A stretch of 64,000 nucleotides of DNA from JACVRW01 sp963814095 (lineage in GTDB: Bacteria > Actinomycetota > Thermoleophilia > Solirubrobacterales > Thermoleophilaceae): contig CAWFBT010000030.1 of NCBI GenBank assembly GCA_963814095.1, forward strand, positions 1 to 64,000, in the 5' to 3' direction. Positions within the stretch are counted from its first letter, which is position 1; each line of letters begins with the position of its first letter. A program made the position numbers and the translations under genes. Shown here piece after piece: positions 43,989-52,243 of the stretch. The notes below the pieces were generated by a model. That model saw nothing but the letters and a program-made list of their open reading frames with translations. It had not been told where the DNA came from and made no database searches.

Positions 43989-44011
43989 CGGCGGGGAAGC
44001 CTACCTGGGGC

Positions 44012-44569
44012 TCATTCGCCCGCGGCGCCGATCTGCAGAGCGAACGAGTTCACACGGCGACCCTTCATCGTCGCCCGCAGCACCGCGTACGGGCGCTGGC
44101 CCACTCCGAAGATGTTGCGGCCCCTGACGAGCCACCAGGAGCGGCCGTGACGCGTGGCGCCTGGGTAGAGGCGCCGCAGCTTGCGCTGCCGGTCGCCGAT
44201 CTGAAGGCCCTTGCCGGTGTGCCAGCGCGGGTCGAATGCGCGCGCCACCTGGCTCTTCGTAAAGGCTGGGTTGCAGCCCCCGCCGCCGCCGAGATTCACG
44301 AACGCGAAGCGCAACCCGACGGCGCCGTACAGAACGCGGCAGGAGACGTCGCTCGTCCGCACGATCTTGGTGGGCGGGCCGAACACGCTGTTGGCGGCCT
44401 GGAGGGTCGGGTCGCGCTGCGGATGGAAGTCGCCTATTGCGGTGACCTTGCCGAGCGAGCGTTTGCTGCCGACCGCCTCGAGCTGGAACGGCTCGGCGAG
44501 CGCGGCTCCCGCCGGCACTGTGCAGAGCGCCAGCGAGCTGATGGCGACAGCTGAGAGCCGGCGGCTCAA
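44012..44569 (-). CDS. Secreted protein of unknown function
   Basis: A 185-residue exported protein with a signal peptide (LSAVAISSLALCTVPAGAALA). The mature part contains two cysteines (SDVSCRVLYG, GGGGCNPAF) that may pair, and a stretch GLQIGDRQRKLRRLYPGATRHGRSWWLV that recalls small beta-rich domains which sense or bind at the surface. No named family recognised. It overlaps sepF by four bases and so belongs to that operon. Confidence 0.7.
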   Translation of the reverse strand: MSRRLSAVAISSLALCTVPAGAALAEPFQLEAVGSKRSLGKVTAIGDFHPQRDPTLQAANSVFGPPTKIVRTSDVSCRVLYGAVGLRFAFVNLGGGGGCNPAFTKSQVARAFDPRWHTGKGLQIGDRQRKLRRLYPGATRHGRSWWLVRGRNIFGVGQRPYAVLRATMKGRRVNSFALQIGAAGE

Positions 44570-45117
44570 GACTGGTTGAAGAAGCCCTTCTCGATCAGCC
44601 GCGCGCGCTCCTCGGCCGACACCTCGACGTTGCGCGGGGTCAGCAGGAACACCTTGTCGGCGATCCGCTGCATGCCGCCGTCGAGCGCGTAGGTCAGCCC
44701 GGAGGCGAAATCGATCAACCGCTTCGAGAGGTCCGTGTCCGTCGACTGCAGGTTCAGGATCACCGGGATCGCGTCCTTGAACTGGTCGGCGATCTGCTGG
44801 GCGTCGTTGAAGCTCTTCGGGATCACCAGGTGGACCTGGATGTCGCCGCCCGAGCCACCGCCCGAGCGCCCATTGCCGCCCACCGGCCGCAGGACACGCG
44901 TGTCGCGGCCGCCGCCGCGCGGCTCGTCGGCGAAGATGTCGTCGAACTCGTCCCGCCGGCGGCGCTGCAGGCGGCGCACGTTGGGCCGGTCGCGGTAGCG
45001 GTCCTCGAGCTCGGCCTCGGGCTCCGGCTCGGGCGGAAGCGACTCGTAGCGCGGGTCCTCCTCCTCAGCGAGGCCGAAGTAGACCAGCGTTCGGTGCCAT
45101 GTGTCGCGAAGCGCCAT
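44566..45117 (-). CDS. sepF: Cell division protein SepF
   Basis: Anchors FtsZ to the membrane. The ATG at 45117 gives a 183-residue protein with an N-terminal amphipathic helix region (ALRDTWHRTLVYFGLA), an acidic/Arg-rich linker and the C-terminal SepF fold (about residues 95-183): HLVIPKSFNDAQQIADQFKD, VILNLQSTDTDLSKRLIDFASGL and KVFLLTPRNVEVS. FtsZ itself is outside the window. Confidence 0.95.
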   Translation of the reverse strand: MALRDTWHRTLVYFGLAEEEDPRYESLPPEPEPEAELEDRYRDRPNVRRLQRRRRDEFDDIFADEPRGGGRDTRVLRPVGGNGRSGGGSGGDIQVHLVIPKSFNDAQQIADQFKDAIPVILNLQSTDTDLSKRLIDFASGLTYALDGGMQRIADKVFLLTPRNVEVSAEERARLIEKGFFNQS

Positions 45118-45216
45118 GCTCCCGGAGATTTCGCCCGTAATCGGGAAAGTCCTTGTTTGCCAGCCCGAAGCACGTGGCTCGGCCGCGTGCGCCGGGATTG
45201 GGCACAGTGTAGGGGC

Positions 45217-46053
45217 ATGGAACCCGTTTCGTTCAGCGTCGACCGCGGCTCCGGCCTCGTCCTGGAGGGCGAGAGCGCGGGCGACGGTCCCCCGATCGTG
45301 CTCGTGCACGGCCTGTCGGCCACGCGCCGCAACGTCGTGCAGGGCTCACGGGCGCTGCTGAAGCGCGGCTACCGGCTGATCGCGTATGACGCGCGCGGCC
45401 ACGGGGCCTCCTCACCCGGGCCGAGCTACGGGTATCCCGAGCTGGTCGAGGACCTCGAGGCGGTGCTCGCCCAGCTGGGGCTCGAGCGGGCCGCGCTCGT
45501 GGGCAGCTCGATGGGCGCGGCCACCACGATGGCCTTCGCGCTCGAGCATCCGGAGCACGTCCCGGCGCTCGTGCAGGTCACGCCGGCGTACACCGGCTAC
45601 GCGCGCACGGGCGACGTCGACGGCGACTCCTGGGAGCGGATGGCGGTCGGGCTGGAGCAGGGCGGCGTCGACGCCTTCGTGGACGTCGCGCAACCCGAGG
45701 GCCTTCCGGAGAAGTGGCGCGAGATCGCCCGCGAGGCGACGCGCCAGCGCATGGAGCGCCACGAGCATCCCGCCGCAGTCGCCCAGGCGCTGCGACAGGT
45801 GCCGCGCTCGATCGCCTGGAAGGGGCTCGAGCCGCTCGAGCACCTGCAGGTGCCCGTGCTGATCGTCGGGTCGCGCGACGAGGCCGATCAGCTGCACCCG
45901 CTCGGCGTAGCCGAGGAGTACGCCCGCCGCCTCCCCCATGCCGAGCTCGTTGTCGAGGACAAGGGCAGCTCGCCGCTCGCCTGGCAGGGCGCGCGGCTGT
46001 CGGGCGTGATCGCCGACTTCCTGGAGCGGAACGGCTACCCGCCCTCGCCCTGA
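45217..46053 (+). CDS. Alpha/beta hydrolase
   Basis: A 278-residue alpha/beta-hydrolase fold protein. The oxyanion region is IVLVHGLSATRRN, the nucleophile elbow GSSMGA, and an acid follows in VLIVGSRDEADQLHP. Where the catalytic His is expected near the C-terminus the sequence reads EDKGSSPLAWQGARL, with Ser in place of His, so activity or triad geometry may be unusual. The ATG at 45217 lies 100 bases from the divergent sepF. Its 3' end overlaps the convergent secreted-protein gene by 19 bases. Substrate unknown. Confidence 0.85.
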   Translation: MEPVSFSVDRGSGLVLEGESAGDGPPIVLVHGLSATRRNVVQGSRALLKRGYRLIAYDARGHGASSPGPSYGYPELVEDLEAVLAQLGLERAALVGSSMGAATTMAFALEHPEHVPALVQVTPAYTGYARTGDVDGDSWERMAVGLEQGGVDAFVDVAQPEGLPEKWREIAREATRQRMERHEHPAAVAQALRQVPRSIAWKGLEPLEHLQVPVLIVGSRDEADQLHPLGVAEEYARRLPHAELVVEDKGSSPLAWQGARLSGVIADFLERNGYPPSP

Positions 46054-46880
46054 ACCCGGACGAAGCGGACGATCGCGCTGTGCTGCCCCTCCTCCAGCGC
46101 GCGCAGACCGAATGCGGGATTCGGGGAGTCGAACTGCTTCCGTACATCGTCGGCTGTGAGCGAGACTCTGAAGGCGCGACGCGATCCAAAGATGCGGCGC
46201 GCAGGAAGGTCTCCGGGCTTCAGCTCCGGCGGACCGAACCAGCCGTAGACGGGTGGTCCGGACATGCTTTCCACGCCGTTCGCCCCGCACAGCTTTGGAC
46301 TCGGCAGGGGCGGCGTCACATCGCCGGCGAGGGCGAGCGTCAGCTTGCCGCGAGCGTACGCGAGGCCGTAGTCGATGGCACGCGGCTTGCGCCCGCACCC
46401 CGCCTCGTCCCCCACCGTCTCCGTGGTCGCCGCGCAGGGCACCGGTCCGGACCGGGTCGCCTGTCCCTCGGCCCTGGAGGTCACGGAGCCCCTCACGTTG
46501 AACGTGACGAGCGGCGAGCGCCGGCCCGCCCTCTTTATGAGGACCGCCCTGCGACCCAGGCGGGTGAACACCACGCGAAGCCCCCTGCCGCGCCCATACT
46601 CATAGGCCTCGTTGGTGACCGTGCCCGAGCTGATCTGGCACACGCCGTTGCTGCCCTCCCCGTCGACGCGGCGATATGCACCACCCTGACCCTCGACGAT
46701 CACGTCGAACACCGCCTTCTCGGCCCCTCTCGGCATAGGTGGCAACGGCGGCAGGTCATCGATCTGTGGCGGCTGCCGCGGCGGAAGGGGCGGCAGATCG
46801 TCGATCTGCGGCTGAGCTGCTGCGGTCGTGCCGAGTACGGCCAGCGGGACGAGGACGAAGATCGCGGTGAGCCATCGCAT
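46035..46880 (-). CDS. Secreted protein of unknown function with a Pro-rich N-terminus
   Basis: A 281-residue exported protein. A signal peptide (MRWLTAIFVLVPLAVLGTTAAA) is followed by two near-identical copies of QIDDLPPLPP, then a longer domain with six cysteines spread over GSNGVCQISS, GPVPCAATT, EAGCGRKP and PKLCGANG. No named family recognised. Not obviously coupled to the next gene, which starts beyond a 37-base gap. Confidence 0.65.
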   Translation of the reverse strand: MRWLTAIFVLVPLAVLGTTAAAQPQIDDLPPLPPRQPPQIDDLPPLPPMPRGAEKAVFDVIVEGQGGAYRRVDGEGSNGVCQISSGTVTNEAYEYGRGRGLRVVFTRLGRRAVLIKRAGRRSPLVTFNVRGSVTSRAEGQATRSGPVPCAATTETVGDEAGCGRKPRAIDYGLAYARGKLTLALAGDVTPPLPSPKLCGANGVESMSGPPVYGWFGPPELKPGDLPARRIFGSRRAFRVSLTADDVRKQFDSPNPAFGLRALEEGQHSAIVRFVRVQGEGG

Positions 46881-46917
46881 GGCGCGAAGCTACGCCGCTT
46901 GGCTCATCAAGCGCTCA

Positions 46918-47529
46918 TCAAGCGCCCTCGTAGAGCACCGAGCCGAGCCGAACGATCGTCGCCCCCTCCTCGGCGGCCACCGCGTAGTCCTGTGAGGTGC
47001 CCATCGAGAGGCGCTCGAGGCCGTGCTCGGCGGCGAGCTCGGCCAGCCGTGCGAAGTGGCGCCGGTTGTCCTCCGCTCGCTCGACGAAGGGCGGCATCGT
47101 CATCAGCCCGGTGACCGGGCACGGGCACTCCTCGATGTAGCGCCCGAGCTCGCCGGGGTCGATGCCCTCCTTCGAGTCCTCGCCCGCCACGTTCACCTGG
47201 ATCAGCACCTCTTGCGCCGGGTGCTGCTCGAGCCGGCGCAGCGCCGACTCTGAGGCGATCGAGTGGATCATGCGCACGTTCGGGGCGATGTCCTTCAGCT
47301 TGCGGCTCTGAATCGCTCCGATGAAGTCCCAGGTGAACAGCTCGCGGTGCCCCTCCTGCTTGCGCAGCATGTCCTGGACGCGGTTCTCGCCGACCAGCTC
47401 GATGCCCGCCTCGGCGAGCGCCGGCAGGTCGGAGTCGGCCACGTACTTCGTCGCGGCGAGGATCTCGATCTCGGAGCCGATCTCGCCCCGGATCCGCTCG
47501 AGGTTGGAACGAATCGCCTCAGCCTGCAT
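46918..47529 (-). CDS. yggS: YggS-type pyridoxal phosphate homeostasis protein
   Basis: PLP-binding protein that buffers pyridoxal phosphate. The PLP lysine is in ILAATKYVADSDL (about residue 28). LVGENRVQDMLRKQEG, WDFIGAIQSRKLK and LSMGTSQDYAVAAEEGATIVRLGSVLY are diagnostic. Length 203 is slightly short but complete. It overlaps pgeF by 11 bases at the end of the his-cca-pgeF-yggS run. Confidence 0.92.
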   Translation of the reverse strand: MQAEAIRSNLERIRGEIGSEIEILAATKYVADSDLPALAEAGIELVGENRVQDMLRKQEGHRELFTWDFIGAIQSRKLKDIAPNVRMIHSIASESALRRLEQHPAQEVLIQVNVAGEDSKEGIDPGELGRYIEECPCPVTGLMTMPPFVERAEDNRRHFARLAELAAEHGLERLSMGTSQDYAVAAEEGATIVRLGSVLYEGA

Positions 47530-48247
47530 GCAGCACCGCCAGTCCGGCCTGCCGGCCCGTGACCCCCCGGTCGCGCCTGTGCGAGAAGAACAGGTCCGGA
47601 TGGCAGGAGGTGCACAGGTCGAGGTGATGGATCTCCGTGACCCCCGCGCTCTCGAGCCGCCGCGTGATCACCGCGCGCAGGTCGAGCATGCGCCCGTCCG
47701 CGACCTGGTCGAGGTCCTCGAACTCGGCCAGCACCTCGGGACCCACCTCGTAGCAACAGCCACCGATGCCGGGGCCGACGGCGGCGGCCGGCACCCCTTC
47801 GAAGCCGGCGAGGGCCGTCTCGAGGATGCCGGCGGCGAGCGGCCGCCAGCCGCAGTGCAGCATCGCGACGCGCCTGCCGTCCGAGAGTGCCACCGGGTAG
47901 CAGTCCGCGACCAGCACGAGCAGGCCGAGCCCCGCCTTGGTCGTGACATGTCCGTCGACGCGCGGCAGCTCCCTTCCGCCCGGATCGGCGAACGCCCGAT
48001 CCGCCGGCGGCTCCGTCCACTCGAGGACGTCGCCGCCGTGCACCTGCCAACCCATCGCGACGCGCTCGGCCGGGACGCTGGCCGCGTCGGCCACGAGCCG
48101 CCGGTTCTCGGCAACGGCGGCCGGGTCGTCGTCGGTGAGAGCGCCGAGGTTGAGCGACCGGTACGGCCCGCGGCTCATGCCGCCGTTGCGGCTCGAGAAG
48201 AGCACGTGCGCCCCCGGCAGCTCGAGCGTCCAGCCCCGTTCAGCCAT
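47519..48247 (-). CDS. pgeF: YfiH/PgeF-type purine nucleoside phosphorylase or peptidoglycan-editing factor
   Basis: A 242-residue YfiH/laccase-domain protein. The core motifs are HVTTKAGLGLLVLVADCYPVALSD with the metal-binding Cys and MLHCGWRPLAAGI with the metal-binding His; GGCCYEVGPEVLAEF follows. Relatives act as purine nucleoside phosphorylase/adenosine deaminase and in peptidoglycan quality control. The start overlaps the cca stop. Confidence 0.92.
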   Translation of the reverse strand: MAERGWTLELPGAHVLFSSRNGGMSRGPYRSLNLGALTDDDPAAVAENRRLVADAASVPAERVAMGWQVHGGDVLEWTEPPADRAFADPGGRELPRVDGHVTTKAGLGLLVLVADCYPVALSDGRRVAMLHCGWRPLAAGILETALAGFEGVPAAAVGPGIGGCCYEVGPEVLAEFEDLDQVADGRMLDLRAVITRRLESAGVTEIHHLDLCTSCHPDLFFSHRRDRGVTGRQAGLAVLHAG

Positions 48248-49481
48248 CGCCGGGCCCCCTTACCAGCAGCAGCGCGGTCTCGAGCTCCTGATCGCGGCCG
48301 CGCACGAGGCCGTCGAGCTTGCGCGACAGCGTCTCGCTCAGCGCGCGGCCGAGCGCGGGTCCCTCGGGGACGCCCTCGGCGAGCAGGTCCGCGCCGCTGA
48401 TCTCGAGCTGGACGTCGCGCAGCTCGGTCACCCAGCGCAGGATGGGCTCGTGCGGGGCGTCCATCGCGAGCGCCAGCGCGAGGGCGACGAGCGTCTCGGG
48501 GCCGAGCAGGGCGCGGAGCTCGGACGGGGTGTGCTCGCGCAGCCGAAGCTCCTTGGCGAGCCGGGGCGCGACCCGGGCGGCGCGCGACACCGCGTCGCGG
48601 TCCCAGGCGGGCAGGTGGAGGTCGGCAAGCCACAGATCGAGCCGCTCCGCAGCCGGCGCGCAGAGGGCGGCGAGCGCCACGAGCGAGCGGTCCGCCCCGA
48701 TCGCCACGGCGCCCAGCGCGCCCGACGCGACCAGCTCGGGATCCGCCTCCATCGCGGTGTGCATGGCCCGGTCCACGCCGAGCTCGCGCATGCGCGCGAT
48801 CCCGGCCGGCAGCTCCGGCTCGGCCAGCAGGTCCATCAGCTCGTCTCGCACGCGCGCGCCCGAGACGGTCCGCAGGCCGCCCTCCGCCGCGGCGTCGCGC
48901 GCCAGCAGCTCGGTGTCCGGGTCCATCCGGAAGCCGAGCCGCGCCTCGTAGCGAAGCGCGCGCAGAAGACGGGTCGGGTCGTCCCTGAAGCTGCCCTTGT
49001 GAAGCACGCGCACGACGCCCTCGTCCAGATCGAACAGCCCGTCGCGCGGGTCGTAGAGATGACCGAGGTCGTCCCCCGTGAGCCCGAGCGCCATGGCGTT
49101 GATCGTGAAGTCGCGGCGCACGAGGTCCTCGTCGAGTCGTGCCTCCTCGACCACCGGCAGCACGCCCGGCTCGGGGTAGGTCTCGCGGCGGGTCGTCGCC
49201 AGGTCGACGCTCAAGTCGAGGGCGCGCACGGTCGCCGTGCCGAAGCGCTCGTGCTCTCGTGTCTCGCCGCCCAGTCGCTCCGCGAGCGCACGGGCGACCG
49301 AGCGGGCGTCGCCCTCGACGGCGACGTCGAGGTCCACGGCCTCGGCCCCGCGCAGGAGGTCACGCACGGCCCCGCCCACCAGGTAGGAGGGCGCAAGGCC
49401 TTCGAGCGCCGGCAGCAGCCGCTCCATTCCGGGGACGCTGCGTACTCGCTCGCGCAGTTCGCCTTCTCGTGAGCGCGTCAC
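48240..49481 (-). CDS. cca: tRNA nucleotidyltransferase/poly(A) polymerase family protein
   Basis: Adds or repairs the 3' CCA of tRNA. A 413-residue class II nucleotidyltransferase: SYLVGGAVRDLLRGAEAVDLDVAVEGD with the metal Asp pair, RRDFTINAMALGL, and DDPTRLLRALRYEARLGF. The GTG at 49481 overlaps the TGA of hisF (GTGA), so it is translated with the histidine genes; this linkage is unusual. CCA adding versus poly(A) activity is not fully separable by sequence. Confidence 0.9.
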   Translation of the reverse strand: MTRSREGELRERVRSVPGMERLLPALEGLAPSYLVGGAVRDLLRGAEAVDLDVAVEGDARSVARALAERLGGETREHERFGTATVRALDLSVDLATTRRETYPEPGVLPVVEEARLDEDLVRRDFTINAMALGLTGDDLGHLYDPRDGLFDLDEGVVRVLHKGSFRDDPTRLLRALRYEARLGFRMDPDTELLARDAAAEGGLRTVSGARVRDELMDLLAEPELPAGIARMRELGVDRAMHTAMEADPELVASGALGAVAIGADRSLVALAALCAPAAERLDLWLADLHLPAWDRDAVSRAARVAPRLAKELRLREHTPSELRALLGPETLVALALALAMDAPHEPILRWVTELRDVQLEISGADLLAEGVPEGPALGRALSETLSRKLDGLVRGRDQELETALLLVRGPGDG

Positions 49482-50245
49482 AGGCGGACGGGTATACCAG
49501 CCTCTTGCATGTGCGCCTTGGCCTCGCCCACGCTGTGCTCGCCGTAGTGGAAGATCGAGGCGCACAGCACCGCGTCGGCGCCCGCCTCCACCGCCTCGAC
49601 CAGGTGCTCGAGCCGGCCCGCTCCTCCGGAGGCGATTACGGGCACATCGACCGCCTCCGAGACCGCCCGCGTGAGCTCGAGCTCATAGCCATCCTCGGTG
49701 CCGTCGCGATCCATGCTGGTGAGCAGGATCTCCCCGGCGCCGCGCTCGACGCCCTCGCGGGCCCATTCGACGGCGTCGCGGCCAACCGGGGTGCGGCCGC
49801 CGTTGACGTACACGCCGTAGCGATCCGACCTCGGGCCGTCTGGCTCGCGGCGGGCGTCGATCGCAAGCACCACGCACTGCGCCCCGAAGATCTCGGCGAG
49901 CTCGCCGATCAGCTCCGGACGCGCCACGGCCGCGGAGTTGACCGAGACCTTCTCGGCGCCGGCGTCGAGCACGGCCTGCGCGTCGGCGGCGGAGCGCACG
50001 CCGCCCCCGATCGTGAACGGGATGAACAGATCGTCGGCGCAGCGCCGCGCGAGCGCCGCGACGGTCTCGCGCTTCTCGTGCGATGCGGTGATGTCGAGGA
50101 AGACGATCTCGTCGGCGCCCTCGTCCTGGTAGCGCACGGCGAGCTCGACGGGATCGCCGGCGTCGCGCAGGTTGAGGAACTCGACACCCTTCACGACGCG
50201 GCCCTTGTCGACGTCGAGGCACGGGATCACCCTGCGCAGCAGCAT
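49478..50245 (-). CDS. hisF: Imidazole glycerol phosphate synthase cyclase subunit
   Basis: Closes the imidazole ring with ammonia supplied by HisH. A 255-residue (beta-alpha)8 barrel with RVIPCLDVDKGRVVKGVEF, then IPFTIGGGVRSAADA, KVSVNSAAV and VIASGGAGRLEHLVEAVEAGADAVLCASIFHYGE. It starts exactly one base before the hisA stop ends. Confidence 0.96.
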   Translation of the reverse strand: MLLRRVIPCLDVDKGRVVKGVEFLNLRDAGDPVELAVRYQDEGADEIVFLDITASHEKRETVAALARRCADDLFIPFTIGGGVRSAADAQAVLDAGAEKVSVNSAAVARPELIGELAEIFGAQCVVLAIDARREPDGPRSDRYGVYVNGGRTPVGRDAVEWAREGVERGAGEILLTSMDRDGTEDGYELELTRAVSEAVDVPVIASGGAGRLEHLVEAVEAGADAVLCASIFHYGEHSVGEAKAHMQEAGIPVRL

Positions 50246-50976
50246 CAGCCGCGGCCGTCCAGCGCGGCCTGGCCTTCGCGCACGCCGAATCGGCCCTCGT
50301 AGAGGGCCTTGCCGGAGATGACCCCGGCGAGGTTCAGGAGACGCAGGCGGGCGAGCGCCTGCAGGTCGTCGACCGCGCCGATCCCGCCCGAGTAGAGGAA
50401 GCGCCCGCGCACCGTCTGCGACACGCGCTCGATCTCCTCGAGGTCGGGGCCCTCGAGCATGCCGTCGCGGTCAACGTTGGTGTAGACGAAGCGCGTGGCT
50501 CCACGTTGCTGCAGGCGGCGGATCGCGTCCTCGCCGCGCACCTGCATCTCGCGCGTCCAGCCCGCCACCGACACGGCGCCGCCGCGCACATCGACTCCGA
50601 CGAGGATGCGCGAGGTGAACGCGCCGAGCGCCTCGTCGAGCAGATCAGGGTCGGTGAAGGCGGCCGTGCCGAGCACGACGCGGTGGGCACCCGCGCCGAG
50701 CGCCCGCCGAATCGACGCGAACGAGCGCAGGCCGCCACCGAGCTCAACCGGCACGGACAGCTCGCGCGTGATCCGTTCGACATGGTGCAGGTTGACCGGC
50801 TCGCCCTCGCGCGCGCCATCGAGGTCGACCACGTGCAGGAAGCGCGCGCCTGCCTCGACGAAGGAGCGGGCGGCCTCGAGCGGATCCTCGGCGTAGACAG
50901 TCTCCTGGTCGAAGTCGCCCTGGCGCAGCCGGACCGCCTTGCCGTCGCGAATGTCGACAGCGGGCAGCAGGATCAC
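50245..50976 (-). CDS. hisA: ProFAR isomerase (HisA; possibly bifunctional PriA)
   Basis: Isomerises ProFAR in histidine synthesis. A 243-residue barrel beginning MILLPAVDIRDGKAVRLRQGDFDQET, with VELGGGLRSFASI, VGVDVRGGAVSVAGW, YTNVDRDGMLEGPD and YSGGIGAVDDL. In many actinobacteria the homologue PriA also serves as TrpF; that cannot be excluded because no trpF is in view. Confidence 0.95.
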   Translation of the reverse strand: MILLPAVDIRDGKAVRLRQGDFDQETVYAEDPLEAARSFVEAGARFLHVVDLDGAREGEPVNLHHVERITRELSVPVELGGGLRSFASIRRALGAGAHRVVLGTAAFTDPDLLDEALGAFTSRILVGVDVRGGAVSVAGWTREMQVRGEDAIRRLQQRGATRFVYTNVDRDGMLEGPDLEEIERVSQTVRGRFLYSGGIGAVDDLQALARLRLLNLAGVISGKALYEGRFGVREGQAALDGRG

Positions 50977-51659
50977 GCGGCCACCCGTGCGCAGGCGCGC
51001 ACGAAGTTGCCGAGCAGCGCGAGCCCGTGTGGCCCGGACTTCTCCGGATGCGACTGGAGGCCGAATATCGGCGCCGGTGTGTCCTCGCGGGCGACGACGC
51101 TCACGAACTCGGTTCCGTAGTCAGCCGTGCCGAGCACGTCCTCGGGGCGCGCCGGCCGCGGGGCGAACGAGTTGGCGTGGTAGAACGCGCAGGGGTCGGG
51201 CAGCCCCTCGTTCAAGACGCTGCGCCTGCGCCAGGACACGGGGTTCCAGCCGATCTGCGGCACCCTCAGGCCAGGGGCGTCGAGGTCCTCCACCGGCCCC
51301 TCGAGCAGGCCGATTCCCTCGGCGCCGCCGCGCTCGGAGGTCGACTCGAACAAGAGTTGCATGCCCATGCATAGACCGATCAAGGGCACGCCGGCATCCA
51401 CGCGCTCGCGCAGCAGCTCGTCGAGGCGCAACCGACGCACATGCTCCATCGCCTTCGGCATGGCTCCCACGCCGGGCAGCACGATGCCGTCGGCCGCGCG
51501 CACGCGCGCGTGCTCGTTGGTCAGCTCGGGCTCGGCGCCGACATGCTCGAGCGCCTTGTAGACCGAGCGCAGGTTGCCCATCCCGTAGTCGAGGATCGCA
51601 AGCCGCAAGCGGCCGGCTCGGCCGGCTGCGGGCGGATCCGACTCGATCGGCGGGGTCAC
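50973..51659 (-). CDS. hisH: Imidazole glycerol phosphate synthase glutaminase subunit
   Basis: Class I glutamine amidotransferase that gives ammonia to HisF. A 228-residue protein with AILDYGMGNLRSVYKALEHVGA, the nucleophile Cys in PLIGLCMGMQLLFESTSERG and the His-Glu pair in GLQSHPEKSGPHG. It overlaps both neighbours by four bases. Confidence 0.96.
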   Translation of the reverse strand: MTPPIESDPPAAGRAGRLRLAILDYGMGNLRSVYKALEHVGAEPELTNEHARVRAADGIVLPGVGAMPKAMEHVRRLRLDELLRERVDAGVPLIGLCMGMQLLFESTSERGGAEGIGLLEGPVEDLDAPGLRVPQIGWNPVSWRRRSVLNEGLPDPCAFYHANSFAPRPARPEDVLGTADYGTEFVSVVAREDTPAPIFGLQSHPEKSGPHGLALLGNFVRACARVAA

Positions 51660-52243
51660 AGGACGCCCTTCGTCGAGGGCACGCCCTGGACGCGCTCGTC
51701 GTACTCGACGGCCACGCGCAGCGCCCGCGCAAACGCTTTGAAGGCCGCCTCCACCATGTGGTGAGCGTTGCGGCCGGCCTCGACCCGCAGGTGCACGGTG
51801 AGCTTGGCGGTCACGGCGACGGAGCGGACGAACTCCTCGGCGAGGTCGGTGTCGAAGTCGGCGACGCGCTCGGCCGGGAAGTCGGCCTCGAACAGGCAGA
51901 AGGGCCGGCCCGAGATGTCGATCGCGCAGCTGGCGCGCGCCTCGTCCATCGGCACGACGGCGTCGCCGAAGCGCCGGATGCCGGCTCGGTCGCCGAGCGC
52001 CTCGTCGAGGGCACGCCCGAGCAGCAGGCCGGTGTCCTCGACGGTGTGGTGCGGGCCCGTCTCGAGGTCCCCCCGAGCGTCGACGTCGAGGTCGACCAGG
52101 GCGTGGCGGGCGAGCGCGTCGAGCAGGTGATCGAAGAACCCGACCCCGGTGCTCCGCGTGCCGCTGCCTGAGCCGTCGAGGTTCAGGTCCAGCTTGATGT
52201 CCGTTTCGCCGGTGGTCCGGCTGACCTGCGAGGTTCGGCTCAC
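51656..52243 (-). CDS. hisB: Imidazoleglycerol-phosphate dehydratase
   Basis: Sixth step of histidine synthesis, a manganese enzyme without the HisN phosphatase domain. A 195-residue protein with GTRSTGVGFFDHLLDALARHALVDL, the metal ligands in HHTVEDTGLLLG, and GRNAHHMVEAAFKAFARAL near the end. The GTG at 52243 overlaps the true hisD stop (GTGA). Because of a frameshift in hisD, the hisD 5' frame runs straight on into hisB, giving a spurious HisD-HisB open frame of 605 codons. Confidence 0.94.
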   Translation of the reverse strand: MSRTSQVSRTTGETDIKLDLNLDGSGSGTRSTGVGFFDHLLDALARHALVDLDVDARGDLETGPHHTVEDTGLLLGRALDEALGDRAGIRRFGDAVVPMDEARASCAIDISGRPFCLFEADFPAERVADFDTDLAEEFVRSVAVTAKLTVHLRVEAGRNAHHMVEAAFKAFARALRVAVEYDERVQGVPSTKGVL

